From Bedellia somnulentella (taxonomy: Eukaryota > Arthropoda > Insecta > Lepidoptera > Bedelliidae): a stretch of 64,000 nucleotides of DNA. Both the position numbers and the translations under genes were made by a program. The DNA lies in the NCBI GenBank assembly GCA_963576735.1, contig OY755196.1:5065912-5129911 (forward strand), written 5' to 3'. Of the stretch, positions 33,086-43,202 are shown piece by piece. Within the stretch, counting starts at the first letter, position 1; every line of letters starts with the position of its first letter. Below the pieces are notes generated by a model. That model made no database searches and had not been told where the DNA came from. It saw only the letters and a program-made list of their open reading frames with translations.

Positions 33086-33327
33086 AGTATATTCAATGTG
33101 GAAGGTAATGTTAGTAGAGGACGACCTCGGAGGACACATTTGGATCAAATAGAAAATGTGCTCAAAAAGGCAGGTGTCCGCAGTATGAAGAATAAAAGAG
33201 AATGTATGCAAAGATTGATGGATGTAAACGAAGCCAGAGAGGTTTGCCAGGATCGTACAAAGTGGCGATCGATAGTCTCTGCCTACCCCAATGGGAACTA
33301 ACGGCGTGAGAATATGTATGTATGTAT
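33086..33327 (+). mobile_element. RTE LINE, 5'-truncated insertion, 13-bp TSD
   Basis: Perfect duplication gtatcctgtacag at 33073-33085 and 33328-33340. The insert encodes MEGNVSRGRPRRTHLDQIEN and then MDVNEAREVCQDRTKWRSIV, the C-terminus of an RTE-type endonuclease/reverse-transcriptase polyprotein. It ends 'cggcgtgagaatatg' plus (TATG)n. It is the best-bounded RTE copy here and the reference for the shared tail with family A. Confidence 0.92.
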
Positions 33328-33749
33328 GTATCCTGTACAGGGTAGGATCGAGATGTTGGGTCTTTACATAGTTTTTGAACTTTGATTGGGAAATAACTTG
33401 TAGTTTTATTAGCCCAAGAATACTTAAATAGTTGTTAACGAGGCTTTCAATAAACAATCTAGTTTATACTTATTTCAGTATTATTAATAAAAAAACTATG
33501 AGTACTTTCTACGTATAATTAATAATGAATAGTAATATTTTTTTAACAAATGATCTGCTGAAGTATTTAAGTTTTTTTAAAAATAAAATATTACGTTGTC
33601 TAAGCTTTTTTTTTTAAATTTAATTGGGTATTGCATAACATGATATAAAAAAACATAGTACAGAACACAAGTAAGTGTTACTTTATGTCACAGAATATAT
33701 ACAAAACGGTATTATTCATCCATTAGAGATATAAATTGATTCTTGTTCA

Positions 33750-33878
33750 ATGTCAGCTTTGAATATCACTAACTCTCTGCTTCCCTTGGTGACAGATGAC
33801 TGAGAGTTTTAGAATTTCTTGGTAAGTTTTGAGAAAAATGTCCAGAAATAAATTACCAATCATCCTTTGTTTAATTTT
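33750..33878 (+). mobile_element. Strongly degraded family A element
   Basis: Recognisable by 'cagctttgaatatcactaac' and 'aaattaccaatcatcctttg' in the correct order. Confidence 0.4.
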
Positions 33879-33892
33879 AATGATTTATTCCC

Positions 33893-34137
33893 TGTGTGGT
33901 GTCAGCTTAGAATAGCACTACCCCATTTCTTCCGGTGGGTGTACGTAAGAGGCGACTAACGGTATTGGGGCTATTAAGGGATCTTTTGGGCGATGCGGTT
34001 GGAGATCCATCACCAACAACCTTTATTTTACCATCTTTTCCCCATTCAATTTCCAAAAGTGGCTGAGTAATTTCTAATTCCTTAGCTCTGGTTACCCCGT
34101 CCAGGGATTTATAGCCGTGAGTATATGTTATGTTATG
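33893..34137 (+). mobile_element. Family A element, complete, 9-bp TSD, (TTATG)n tail
   Basis: Duplication tttattccc at 33884-33892 and 34138-34146. The tail is 'tatgttatgtta' and not (TATG)n. Confidence 0.9.
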
Positions 34138-34266
34138 TTTATTCCCAAAAGTGGCAATTATAGTTTCATTAGTATATGTGTTTTTTTCTGGATGATGAAT
34201 TTATGAACCTAACGCTGTTTTACATTATACTTCATTTTATTAGATCTCTGATTATTCTATGTTCAA

Positions 34267-34500
34267 AGTAAAAAGTAAAGTAAAGTAAAAGACATTTATT
34301 TGGCAAATTAACACACACACACACACAAACGTAAACAGAATGACACATAATAGAAAACACATTGAAAACACAAAGATAAAAAAATATATAGGAAAAACAT
34401 TAATTAACATTGCTAAAAGGGTGTCGTCTCAGCATGTGTCTTTTCTCCTTCAGCTCTCCATGTTAAAACATTATGATTTTATTGTATTTAGGTTGTGAAA
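34267..34500 (-). mobile_element. LINE 3'-end fragment with (TTTAC)n-type tail
   Basis: Starts with 'aaagtaaagtaaagtaaaag', the complement of a CTTTA-type tail, followed by 'catttatttggcaa' and a CA tract. No coding part. Confidence 0.5.
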
Positions 34501-35938
34501 CAAAAATAGAATCTAAGAATAAAAGAAAGAGACAGCAATATTACTATTCATTATCCATATTTTATTTAATTCAGATTTCATAGTTTATACAGTTAAGGTA
34601 TTAAATGGCAGTTTGAAGGGTATATACAAATAGTATACAAGGATTTATATAGACATGTTATTTAAATCATCACCCAATGTGCAATTTTATCAGAATTTTA
34701 ATATCAAATAATATTTCCATTTAAAACACCTTTAGTTTGAATAAAGGATAATTTTACGGTATGGATGTATTTTTAGTTTATAAATTAGTTAAAAAAAATT
34801 GCGTATATCAAGGATAAAATAAATTACATTGTTAGGTAACAAACTTATAGATTTCCGAAGTAATTAATACTACATGAGATCAAATACTTATTAAATAAAT
34901 TAAAAATACTCTACCTTTAAATAGCTAAATATTATTGCTAAGCCAAACAATGTATATTATTTTTATAAATGTATGCATTTTACATAATATGATTTGACTA
35001 AAAAATTTCAAGCAATCCATTAATGAATGTTTTACACGCCATGGACAAAACAATAATAACATGAACAAGAAATTGATATGAAAGCAATTAAATGCTGACA
35101 TTAGTCTATATAATTATTAGAAGTGTTTTCTTACGAAAAACTCCTTAAAATTCTTAACACAATTAAAATAATTGGATTATTTCTATACAGTGGAAAAAAA
35201 GTTCTTTTAATTATCAGCTTATTATAAATTATGATTATTTATAATAAAAAAGTTGCAAAGACAAAATTCATTTATCACAAAAGGATTGACTAGAATTATT
35301 GACAACTGTAAAATTATTATTTTCCAAAAAAAATAATACATATTCAATCAGCCTACACATAACAACATAATACAGCTTAAAGTTAGCAGCACCAAAAAGT
35401 ACAAAATACTAATTTAGAAAAGATTAATTTTTAGTTTTTATAGTTTTGGATCATCAAAGGCTCAAAATGACAAAAAAACGTAATAAAGTTTAGCCATCTG
35501 TCGGCTTTAATAGGAATTATTGTACGAAGTTACTTAGTATGCCAATAGGTGGCGGTAGTAAAAAAAAGTTTAAAGCCACGATATTAGTTATAATAACTGT
35601 AGTATAGTATTTTTTAGGTTAATAGCCACTTGAAGAGATAAAAAAAGTTTTTTTTAAATTAATGGTACTCTTTAGCGCTGATATCTTCATCTATTAAAAT
35701 TGTGAAACTACCGTCCAATTCCGTAACGCAAAACTCTGACCTATATCTACATAATTGTCTATACTAATCGAAATCAATAAGTATTTGAATAGTATTTGAT
35801 CCCTTAAAACATTTCTCAATGTCGAGAGGTTCACAGTCGTCAAAGATCAGAGGAAACAGAAGGGTTACTAATTTGTTGGTTTTTAAGGTAAGTTAGGTTA
35901 TTCTAAAATAGATGTTAAGCCCTTGTGTTAAGGTTCAT
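34501..35938 (-). other. Probable 3' UTR and downstream region of the igloo-like gene
   Basis: AT-rich sequence free of recognisable repeats, directly after the stop codon on the minus strand. Several reverse AATAAA words (TTTATT on the plus strand, for example near 34560) could mark the end. Extent is a guess. Confidence 0.35.
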
Positions 35939-36046
35939 TCAATTGTCGGTGTCTTTGCGAACTTTGTGACCCCTGAAAGAAGCTTGTATCTTGGTGGCAG
36001 CTTTATTCAAGTCTGGATCGGTGAGGTCAATTTTCTCTATGTCTTC
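35939..36046 (-). CDS. igl: Igloo-like IQ-motif protein, last coding exon
   Basis: 36 codons including TGA at 35939-35941. The acceptor is read on the minus strand as 'tttctcaatttcag', phase 0. The peptide EDIEKIDLTDPDLNKAATKI continues as QASFRGHKVRKDTDN. This holds a complete IQ motif (IQASFRGHKVRK) with the AATKIQASFRGH core typical of neuromodulin, neurogranin and insect Igloo, which bind calcium-free calmodulin in neurons. The phase matches the upstream exon at 39504-39598. The short tail after the IQ motif is as expected for the C-terminus. The gene symbol rests on motif and exon layout, not on the full protein. Confidence 0.72.
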   Translation of the reverse strand, partial: EDIEKIDLTDPDLNKAATKIQASFRGHKVRKDTDN

Positions 36047-36162
36047 CTGAAATTGAGAAATAAAGAGTTTAGGTATTGTTAATAACTTTGTAAGTACGTT
36101 TATTAATGAAAAAAAAAACCCTTTAATTCAATGCCTCAAATACTCAGACTTAAAAGTTTAAT

Positions 36163-36376
36163 ACATATATATCCCAAGGAGTTGGTAGAGGTGCTAATAC
36201 TTTTAAATATCACCATGACATTATGACCTGATGACCAGAGTACCAAAGTTTTGCGTGGACTCACGTGATAGGGGGCAGGCCTGTCGTAGTTGTGTACGAA
36301 TGCACTGTCACATGACAAGGTACAACTTAGCCATGTTGACGATGTTTTCCCTCACCGTTAATAACCACGATAACTT
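36163..36376 (-). mobile_element. SINE family B, 5'-truncated, in igloo-like intron
   Basis: From 'tatatcccaaggagttggta' to 'ataaccacgataac'; the head is missing. Confidence 0.75.
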
Positions 36377-36405
36377 CTCCTCTCGTAGCAAAAAATATAT
36401 GCCAT

Positions 36406-36540
36406 TGTACATACATACATATACTCACGCCATAATTTCCCATTGGGGTACGCTGAGACTATTGATCGCCACTTTCTAAGATCCTGGCAAACCTCTCTAG
36501 CTTCGTTTACATCCATCAATCTTTTCATAGATGCAATTGG
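36406..36540 (-). mobile_element. RTE LINE 3'-terminal fragment
   Basis: Reverse tail, 'ttggggtacgctgagactat' and 'agcttcgtttacatccatc', the complement of the VNEAREVC coding region. Confidence 0.78.
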
Positions 36541-36555
36541 AATTCAACTCAACTC

Positions 36556-36668
36556 AAACGTTCATGCCGTAAATCCCCGAAGGCAAATTGGTGTAGGCCT
36601 GATCCGGGATTTGAACCCTTATCGTCTGCACGATAAGCGATATTCTGCCCACTGACCTATCACGGGTT
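36556..36668 (-). mobile_element. SINE family B with large internal deletion
   Basis: 'ttcatgccgtaaatccccga' is joined directly to 'aaattggtgtaggcctgatc'. Both ends are kept but the middle ~250 bp is missing. Confidence 0.75.
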
Positions 36669-36902
36669 CCTAGCCAGAAAATAAGTACGTAAGCCATCAT
36701 TAGGGGCGGTGTAGTGATGGCATAGCAATTGAACAACTTTGATGAATAAACCCCAAATCTGAATTTTTAAAACACTCATTGTTTCAGTGTCTGTCTTAAT
36801 TTTTATCTTGTTAGGTGGTGCTAATCGCACCGCGGTCACCGCATTGAGAGACTTCAATGAAGGAAATACTTAAAAGGATATATAAAATCATTACATAATT
36901 TT

Positions 36903-37872
36903 TAGAGATGTGATGTGATGGCCGGATAGTCGGTAAAGCCGACTATCCGGCCACTATTGTAGTCGTCGATTAGTCGGCGACTAATCGGCAAAGTCGACTA
37001 TCCGGCTTCTTACGTTGTATTGTATGTATTTCTCAATAATATGAATGCGGGGGAACTACATGAAATAAAAATACAAACCTTGACTAGGTATTTATTATTT
37101 TTGTTATTTTATAATAACCAGTCTTATTCATTAAAAAATGTAAAGGAATCATTCCATTGGTAATCAGTTTTTAAAATAACTTGTTTGTAAAGAAAACATA
37201 ACATAATGCGAAGTAAACAAAACATGTTCCGACACGCACGCAGGCGGCATATGCAATTCTGTATGCAAAGTTTTATTAAAGTGATGCTTATTACAAAACC
37301 ATTTCGAGATATTATAGTTATAACAAAATATTTTCTAGAAATTATATCAATTGAAGCTAAGATGACTGTTATTTTATCAAAAAACTGTAACAGTGTTTGA
37401 CCTTCAATGTTGTTTCAGAGACATACGGTTTTACAGTTTATTAATAAAATATCGAAAATCATAGGTTTGTTTAGTAAAATATCGTAATAATTTCATTTGA
37501 CATCACAAAGTCGTGATATGTTTTGCAATCAACAACATTTAAAAAAAAATATCGCTTTATTTGCATGTGGCTACGTGATTTTATCGATCGATGACGCCAT
37601 TAAGTACAAAAGTTGAACAGTCTTTAAAAAAATCATAACTTTACAATTACTCATTTTAAATAGAAAATATTCAAATTAGTCTTTTATTTTCGTGTTTACT
37701 ATCGAATAAAAATATTTAATAATTACCAAAAAAAAACTTTGCATACCGAATTGCGGAAATCCCCGAAAGCGTAATCGGCTTAGCCGACTAGTCGGCCGAC
37801 TAGTCAGTCTTATTACAACCTACTAATCGGCTAGTCCGCTAGTCGGCGAAAGCCATAATCGGCACATCTCTA
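36903..37872 (+). mobile_element. Non-autonomous hAT element, 970 bp, perfect 8-bp TSD
   Basis: Terminal inverted repeats tagagatgtg / cacatctcta are bounded by the 8-bp duplication ataatttt at 36895-36902 and 37873-37880. Both subterminal regions carry many copies of 'gccgactagtcgg'-type words ('ggatagtcggtaaagccgac' and relatives). An 8-bp TSD with such ends is diagnostic of the hAT superfamily. No transposase frame is seen. A related internal segment appears inverted at 61838-62000. Lies in the intron between the two igloo-like exons. Confidence 0.9.
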
Positions 37873-37889
37873 ATAATTTTCTATTATTT

Positions 37890-38192
37890 ATCCAGTTGTT
37901 TTCTTTTCTTGTGTTTATGTCTGTTTAAATCTAGCCCCTTTCCCTTTCCCTTTGTAAATTGTTTTCATTTTATATGTAAGTTACATTATTATTATAAAAT
38001 AATTAAATATTTAAAAAAAACTAAATTAACTATAATAATATTTTTTTAAAGTTATTATCTCAACTGATTTATTTAATATCATGCTGTGTACACAGTTTCT
38101 TGGTGTTATGTCTTTGTTTTTTTTATTTTGTTTGCCAATAATATGTCATATAATACTGTTTGTTTGCCGAATGAATAAATAAATAAATAATA
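37890..38192 (+). mobile_element. Possible LINE 3'-end fragment
   Basis: Ends 'tttgccgaatgaataaataaa' after T-rich untranslated-like sequence. No coding part, so tentative. Confidence 0.35.
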
Positions 38193-38244
38193 TCACTAAG
38201 CTGGCAATAATAGTACCTGTGCTTAAAATTGTACTCGATGCTGT

Positions 38245-38400
38245 AAATTCTAAAAAGTTATAGCTTCAGATTTTGAATTTCTGAGCCCCTTTTGGAAGAT
38301 GAGTAAAGAGAAGTTTTCATAAAATAAAATATTATTAGTAATGGGTCTTCAGTCAAATCATACTTAATGGGTTGTGATGGTAAATTTTAATAAAATTTAC
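38245..38400 (-). mobile_element. Degraded family A element
   Basis: 'ttatagcttcagattttg', 'agccccttttggaag' and 'attagtaatgggtcttcag' occur in family A minus-strand order. Confidence 0.45.
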
Positions 38401-38948
38401 AGATATGTATGTATTTTATATAACAACATCCATGCATCAAAAGAGTCGACAAAAGTAGTAAATGTCTCTTGTTCCAAAAGTTATCTCGTTAACTTTTAGC
38501 GTTTGATGTTTTTCTTCTTTGTAAGTTCATGCTGTTTTCTTAATATATTTTTATGTAAGTAAAAATTTTTCCGCGTTTTTGTGTTGAATGGTTTTTGTAA
38601 AGTACTTACTACGCATTGAATTTCTATCGAGGTGAACAGAGACTATCAACCACTACTTTTTACACAACTGGCAGACCTTTTACCGATATAGATATATTTA
38701 GGTTCATTTAATATTTTTCTCCAATTTGGAGATAAATAATCTCTAAGTCTATCCCAATAGGAGATAAAGGAAAAAACAATCATTTAGAACACAAAAATGG
38801 CAAAAGCATAAAACCAAAGTATATTTTTGTATGTATGTCTGCTCCTTGTTTAAGATTTTCAAAGTAAATATAATATAGTTCTTGTATAAATTGTTAATGT
38901 GGTACCATGTGTTTGGGTATAGTGTTTATTTTATCAATTAGTTTAACT
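38401..38948. other. No feature seen
   Basis: AT-rich intronic sequence of the igloo-like gene; nothing recognised. Confidence 0.45.
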
Positions 38949-39200
38949 GCTGTGTAGTGCCGGCTTAGAATAGCATTACCCCATTTCTTCCGGTGGGTGT
39001 ACGTAAAAGGCGACTAACGGTATAGGGGCTTTAAAGGGATTTTTGGGCGATGCGGTTGGAGACCCATCACCAAGAACCTTTATTTCACTATCTAATCCTC
39101 ACGTAACTTCCAAAAGTGGCTGAGGAATTTCTAATTCCTTAGCAATGGCTACCCCTTCTAGGGATTTATAGCCGTGAGTATATGTATGTATGTATGTATG
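38949..39200 (+). mobile_element. Family A element, full length
   Basis: gctgtgtagtgccggc to (TATG)n; a short direct duplication (gttta) is possible at the flanks. Confidence 0.9.
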
Positions 39201-39230
39201 TTTACCAATTATTAAATTTAGTTTTTTTAT

Positions 39231-39446
39231 GCCGTGTAGTGCCAGCTTAGAATGTCACCACCCCTTTCTACCCACGGGTGACGTAAGAGGCGACTTAGGG
39301 TATGGGGTTCTTTAAGTGATGCGGTTGGAGACCTACCGTTCTCTCCTGTATCACTATCCAAATGTGTCTGAAGAGTTTCTAGCTCTTCAGACTTTGAAGC
39401 TCTGACTATCTCTTTTGGGATTAATGGCCGTGAGTATACGTATGTA
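39231..39446 (+). mobile_element. Family A element, subfamily A2, internally deleted
   Basis: gccgtgtagtgccagc to 'ggccgtgagtatacgtatg', with a duplicated 'agctcttcagactttgaagc' segment. Flanked by T-rich duplications of 'tagttttttt' type. Confidence 0.85.
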
Positions 39447-39503
39447 GTTTTTTTTCCCTTTACGTATTCTTAATGAGAATAAATTATATTTTTTTCTACT
39501 TAC

Positions 39504-39598
39504 TTTATCCTGTTTGTCTTTCTCATCCTTCTCAGTTTGTTTGCGAGCCTGGTGCCCGCGGAACGACGCCTGGATTTTGCTAGCTGCGTTGCAGAGAT
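39504..39598 (-). CDS. igl: Igloo-like IQ-motif protein, penultimate coding exon
   Basis: Read on the minus strand: acceptor 'tgcttatttcag', 95 bases, donor GTAAGT. Two bases finish a codon (Asp if the previous exon ends in G), then LCNAASKIQASFRGHQARKQ and TEKDEKDKQDK. It contains a full IQ motif, IQASFRGHQARK, so the protein has at least two calmodulin-binding IQ motifs on consecutive exons. It ends in phase 0 and joins the exon at 35939-36046 across a 3.46-kb intron filled with SINE, RTE and hAT sequences. Drosophila Igloo likewise has repeated IQ motifs (established knowledge). Upstream exons must lie beyond 39600 on the minus strand and were not found. Confidence 0.72.
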
Positions 39599-39602
39599 CT
39601 GA

Positions 39603-40185
39603 AATAAGCATAGGAATCGATGTTATTTTCTATCAAATATTAAGATAAATTAAATAAATAAGACTTAAGAAAGTTCAGTCATTGAATGTTACGTAGAAAA
39701 ATGTATATGTAACTCGACCACATTTTAATTATTCTATGTTATATTCAAAAAGACTTAAAAATTTACTTGATTCATCATTACAAAATTACATTATATTTTG
39801 ACCTATCCTAGTAAGTTCCGTAGGACCAGCCTCCGAATCACGGCAGAGTGGTAAACGTTCATGCCGTATAAAGAGTTATATTTATGTAATATCGAAATAA
39901 CCTTGCCACTGTGCATTGATGCGAAATCATCTACAAAGTCTGCTTTGTTACCAACCAAGTTAGTTCTTATCTTGTTGGCCAGACCGGGTTCCATGAAAAG
40001 GTATCCAGAATATCTACTTAAGAGTGAAGTGCATCGGAGCGTGAGATAAGACACGTTTGGACCATTGGCTCGAAACAGGGCTTTTTTAGTACTAAAATTT
40101 AATCAGGAAAAACATAACTCTTTGTCGTAAAATCTAGTAGAATAATTTTATGTGATATTTTATGGTGCAAGATTTAAAAGAATAC
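39603..40185. other. No supported feature
   Basis: Presumed igloo-like intron. A minus-strand frame at 39803-40054 is unsupported by splice sites. Confidence 0.4.
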
Positions 40186-40270
40186 AAGGAAAACGTGGGT
40201 ACTCGCGTGATAGGGGGCAGGCGTATCACCGTTTTATACGAATACACTGTTAAATGATTAAGTACAACTA

Positions 40271-40410
40271 ACGCCCGATTTCTGAATTGAGTATTCAAGC
40301 TGAGAACAACTTAAGTATCGTTTTGTCTCATTCAGTTGTTAAGATATCAATGCGACAGAACGATACTTAGGTTGTTCTCAGCTGGAATACTCAATTCAGA
40401 AATCGGTCGT
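40271..40410. mobile_element. Foldback MITE, 140 bp with ~57-bp arms
   Basis: The left end acgcccgatttctgaattga mirrors the right end on the opposite strand (acgaccgatttctgaattga). Arms extend through 'gctgagaacaac' and 'aagtatcgtt'. Sits inside the split family B copy. Sequence 40411-40540 beyond it is unclassified. Confidence 0.82.
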
Positions 40411-40611
40411 ATTAAGCAATGTTGATTTGAAAGAAAAGAAGTTACTTATTGGAAGCCTCTTATAAAAGAAAACAAAAATTTCAAAACAAGTATAACAAGA
40501 AACACAAATAAATCAATATATTCAAATCTAGTTTCAAAATAGTGGATGGCGAATTTCTTCACGATGTTTTCCCTCACAGTTAACAACCATGATAAATAAA
40601 CCACACATATA

Positions 40612-41420
40612 CGGTAGAACCCGTTTAATACGATCGCGCTTAATACGATTTTTCGCATAATACGCCATTTTACGCCAGTCCCTGCAACTTGAAAAATATT
40701 TTCACACGTTTCCTAACGCTAAATACGTTCGTCTTTCCGTTTAATACGCCCCTGCCCGATCGTCATTTCTCGACTTGTCACGCGTACGCTTTGATTGTTT
40801 TGTAATAGTGCATCATTTGTTACAATATGACTAAAATTAAGCGAAAGGCAGTTTCACTTAAAAAAATATTGAAATATATATTGAAATTTTTCGATATTAA
40901 GTCACAAATGACGAATCCAACTCAGCAGCTCAGCTTCACTTATCTGTTTATACGATACATACCATTTCAAAGAATAGAGAAGAAATTAAACAAAAATACA
41001 GATTGGGAGGTGTGCAGAGTAAAATGCAAATGGTAGGAAAGTTTGAGAAATTGGAAAAAGTTTTGGTGAATGGTTTCATCACGAGCTTTAAAGCACGAGC
41101 CCTTAAGTGGCCTTATAATATGTGAGAAAGCGCCTAAGGCATTTCAGCTAGATTTAAGACGCTATGTTTTTCTTTGGATGAAAGTGATGACGCACTGCAA
41201 AAAGTTGAAATTCTTAAATTGCTAATGCATCAAAATCTTTCTGCCCAACCGAAATAAGTGATTATTTTAAATAATGTATTGAATTTACATAATTTCACAT
41301 ATTATGAACAAAATACATCATTTATGTCATACCTTCGTTTTACCTATCCCGCATAATACGCTTTCTCGCTTAAGACGCGTTTTTGGTGGAGTCCCTGAGA
41401 AATCGTTTTAAGGGGGTCTG
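40612..41420 (+). mobile_element. Tigger/pogo-like DNA transposon remnant, TA target
   Basis: Imperfect terminal inverted repeats (cggtagaacccgtttaatac and, reversed, cagacccccttaaaacga) between TA dinucleotides at 40610-40611 and 41421-41422. Residual coding: MTKIKRKAVSLKKILKYILK near 40827 resembles the helix-turn-helix start of Tigger transposases, and KFEKLEKVLVNGFITS near 41040 resembles the CENP-B-like region. Stops and frameshifts show it is dead, and the catalytic domain is missing. Inserted in a family B SINE. Confidence 0.78.
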
Positions 41421-41640
41421 TATCTTTAGAAAATACAAATTGGTGTAGACTCGAGATTTGGACCCTCATCGTCTGCACGATAAGCGGTGAGAGTATTCTA
41501 CCAACTGAGCTATTGGTTGCTGAATTAGAATCCTAAAAGAGAAATTCTGAATCTAAACAATTTTACACCACACTCTGTCATTCATTACACAAACTCAGTA
41601 GAGAGCTAATATTATTACATTTGATGTGCTTTCATTATTC

Positions 41641-41864
41641 GGGCTATTCCACATATCCCCCCTGAGCTATCCCCCCTGGGGGGAAGAAAGGTTTTTTTTT
41701 TCTAATTATCATTTGTAATTGATGATACTCATTTACTCATTTGTTGTTTTTTTTCATCAGGAGGGATAGACGGAAAAGTATCCCCCCTGGTAGCACTATG
41801 TGGAAAAAAATTCCTTTCTTCCCCCCCAGGGGGGATAGCTCAGGGGGGATATGTGGAATAGCCC
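41641..41864. mobile_element. hAT-type MITE with C-run palindromes, perfect 8-bp TSD
   Basis: Duplication cattattc at 41633-41640 and 41865-41872. About 50-bp inverted arms start gggctattccacatatcccc and contain repeated 'cccccctg' blocks, with a third related block mid-element ('agtatcccccctggtag'). The element has no coding capacity. Confidence 0.9.
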
Positions 41865-42130
41865 CATTATTCTTCTGCCACACCCACTTTTTACAACCAT
41901 ACATCAACGAGGAATCCAGCTTACAGTCATGAATTGCTAATCTTTCTTGGTTAACGGAGCTCCCGCGAAAATGCGTTCATTTTGTGAGTTTTCATATTGC
42001 ATAAAATCTGTTTGTTATAAAAATGTTGTCGGTATGGCTTGAATAAAATAATATGTGAAGTGGTGTTTTATTTGCATTATTTTGAGAATTATCATGAATA
42101 AATTTATTATATATATTACTCATATTTTAT

Positions 42131-42770
42131 AACTAGCTCGACTTCGTCCGCGTGGATAATGACTTTTCGGAGCATATTTAGAATTACGTTTACGTTGTTT
42201 GAGTAGATAAAATTTCACTTTACCGTTATGCTTCTCTGTAAACGATATTTAACGCATGGCCATCGGAGATGAAAGCATACGGGCTCCTTGCTTGTGACAG
42301 AGCCACATACAACTGGCCTTGCGAGGAACAGCTGATTCTTAGATCTATACGCATAACTTTCAGCGTGTGACCTTGGGCTTTATTAATTGTTATCGCAAAT
42401 CAAAGGCTTACTGGAAATTTGACTATTTTAAAAGTAATTGAAAAATGGTTTGGAATGAGACGAATCCAAAGAATGAAAAAACTGTCACATATTCCACACC
42501 CTGTTAAAATCTCTGCTTCTATCAGTTTTCTTTGTAAATTGTTGACTTTTAACCTGATGCCATCGCAAAGTTTTAAAGGGCTTAAATTTCCTAGTAAAAT
42601 TAAGGGTACGCCTATTTTTTTTGCTGGTTGTCCAGGAGCATTTAATGATATTAAATTATACTAAGTAGCTTGTAGATTCTCCTTCTTCCATAACTCTGTT
42701 AATGCAGATATATTCAACATAATTTATTTAACAAAGCTCAAAATTTCAGCGTTTATGGTTGTTGTTTGGT
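42131..42770 (-). pseudogene. Helitron helicase (RepHel C-terminus) remnant
   Basis: The minus strand from ~42720 to ~42241 encodes MEEGESTSYL, then after a frame break PGQPAKKIGVPLILLGNLSP and KLCDGIRLKVNNLQRKLIEA, and later ITINKAQGHTLKVMRIDLR and GQLYVALSQARSPYAFISDG. These match the end of the Pif1-type helicase of Helitrons, with the conserved TINKAQG and QLYVALSR-like blocks. An in-frame TGA (before FAITINKAQ) and the frame break show it is inactive. The left end has 'cgacttcgtccgcgtgg', common next to such elements. Confidence 0.82.
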
Positions 42771-42777
42771 CGTTTCA

Positions 42778-42970
42778 TTCATACATACATTTACTCACGC
42801 CATTATTTCCCGTTGGGGTAGGCAGAAACTATTGATCGCCACTTTTAACAATCCTGGCACTGGCACGCTCTCCCTCTTCTCTAGCTTCGTTTACATCCAT
42901 CAATCTTTTCATTAATGCTCTTTTATTCTTAATACTTTGGACGCCTGCCTTTTGGAGCACACACTCTATC
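42778..42970 (-). mobile_element. RTE LINE 3'-terminal fragment
   Basis: Reverse tail, 'cgttggggtaggcagaaac', then complement of the VNEARE region and of 'KKAGV' ('ggacgcctgccttttggag'). Confidence 0.82.
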
Positions 42971-42981
42971 ATGGTCGTTCC

Positions 42982-43202
42982 ACATACAAACACATATACT
43001 CACTGCTTTAAATCCCTTGACGGGGTAGCCAGAGCTGTGTAATGAGAAATTCCTCAGCCACTTTTGGAAGTTGATTGGGCAAAAGATGGTAATAATAAAT
43101 GTTTTTGGTGACGGTTCTCCAACCACATCGCCAAAAAATCACTTAAAAAGCCCTTATACCCTTGATCGCCTCTTACGATCACCCACAGGTAGAAATGGGG
43201 TA
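42982..43202 (-). mobile_element. Family A element, 5'-truncated
   Basis: From 'catatactcactgctttaaa' to 'cacaggtagaaatggggt'. Confidence 0.88.

Larger units (their letters stand above)
40186..41521 (-). mobile_element. SINE family B split by nested insertions
   Basis: Three pieces of one copy are collinear on the minus strand: 40186-40270 ('gtgatagggggcaggcgtat'), 40541-40610 ('acgatgttttccctcacag') and 41421-41521 (head with the B-box complement and 'ccaactgagctat'). The gaps hold a foldback MITE plus unclassified sequence, and a Tigger remnant. Confidence 0.82.

Noticed and set aside
36660..36857. Minus-strand 65-residue open frame
   Set aside because: It overlaps a family B head and repeat-like sequence; no splice or start support.
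39803..40054. Minus-strand frame containing 'LVGNKADF', like a small-GTPase NKxD motif
   Set aside because: Surrounding residues are not in GTPase order, there are no splice sites, and the motif is short enough to be chance.
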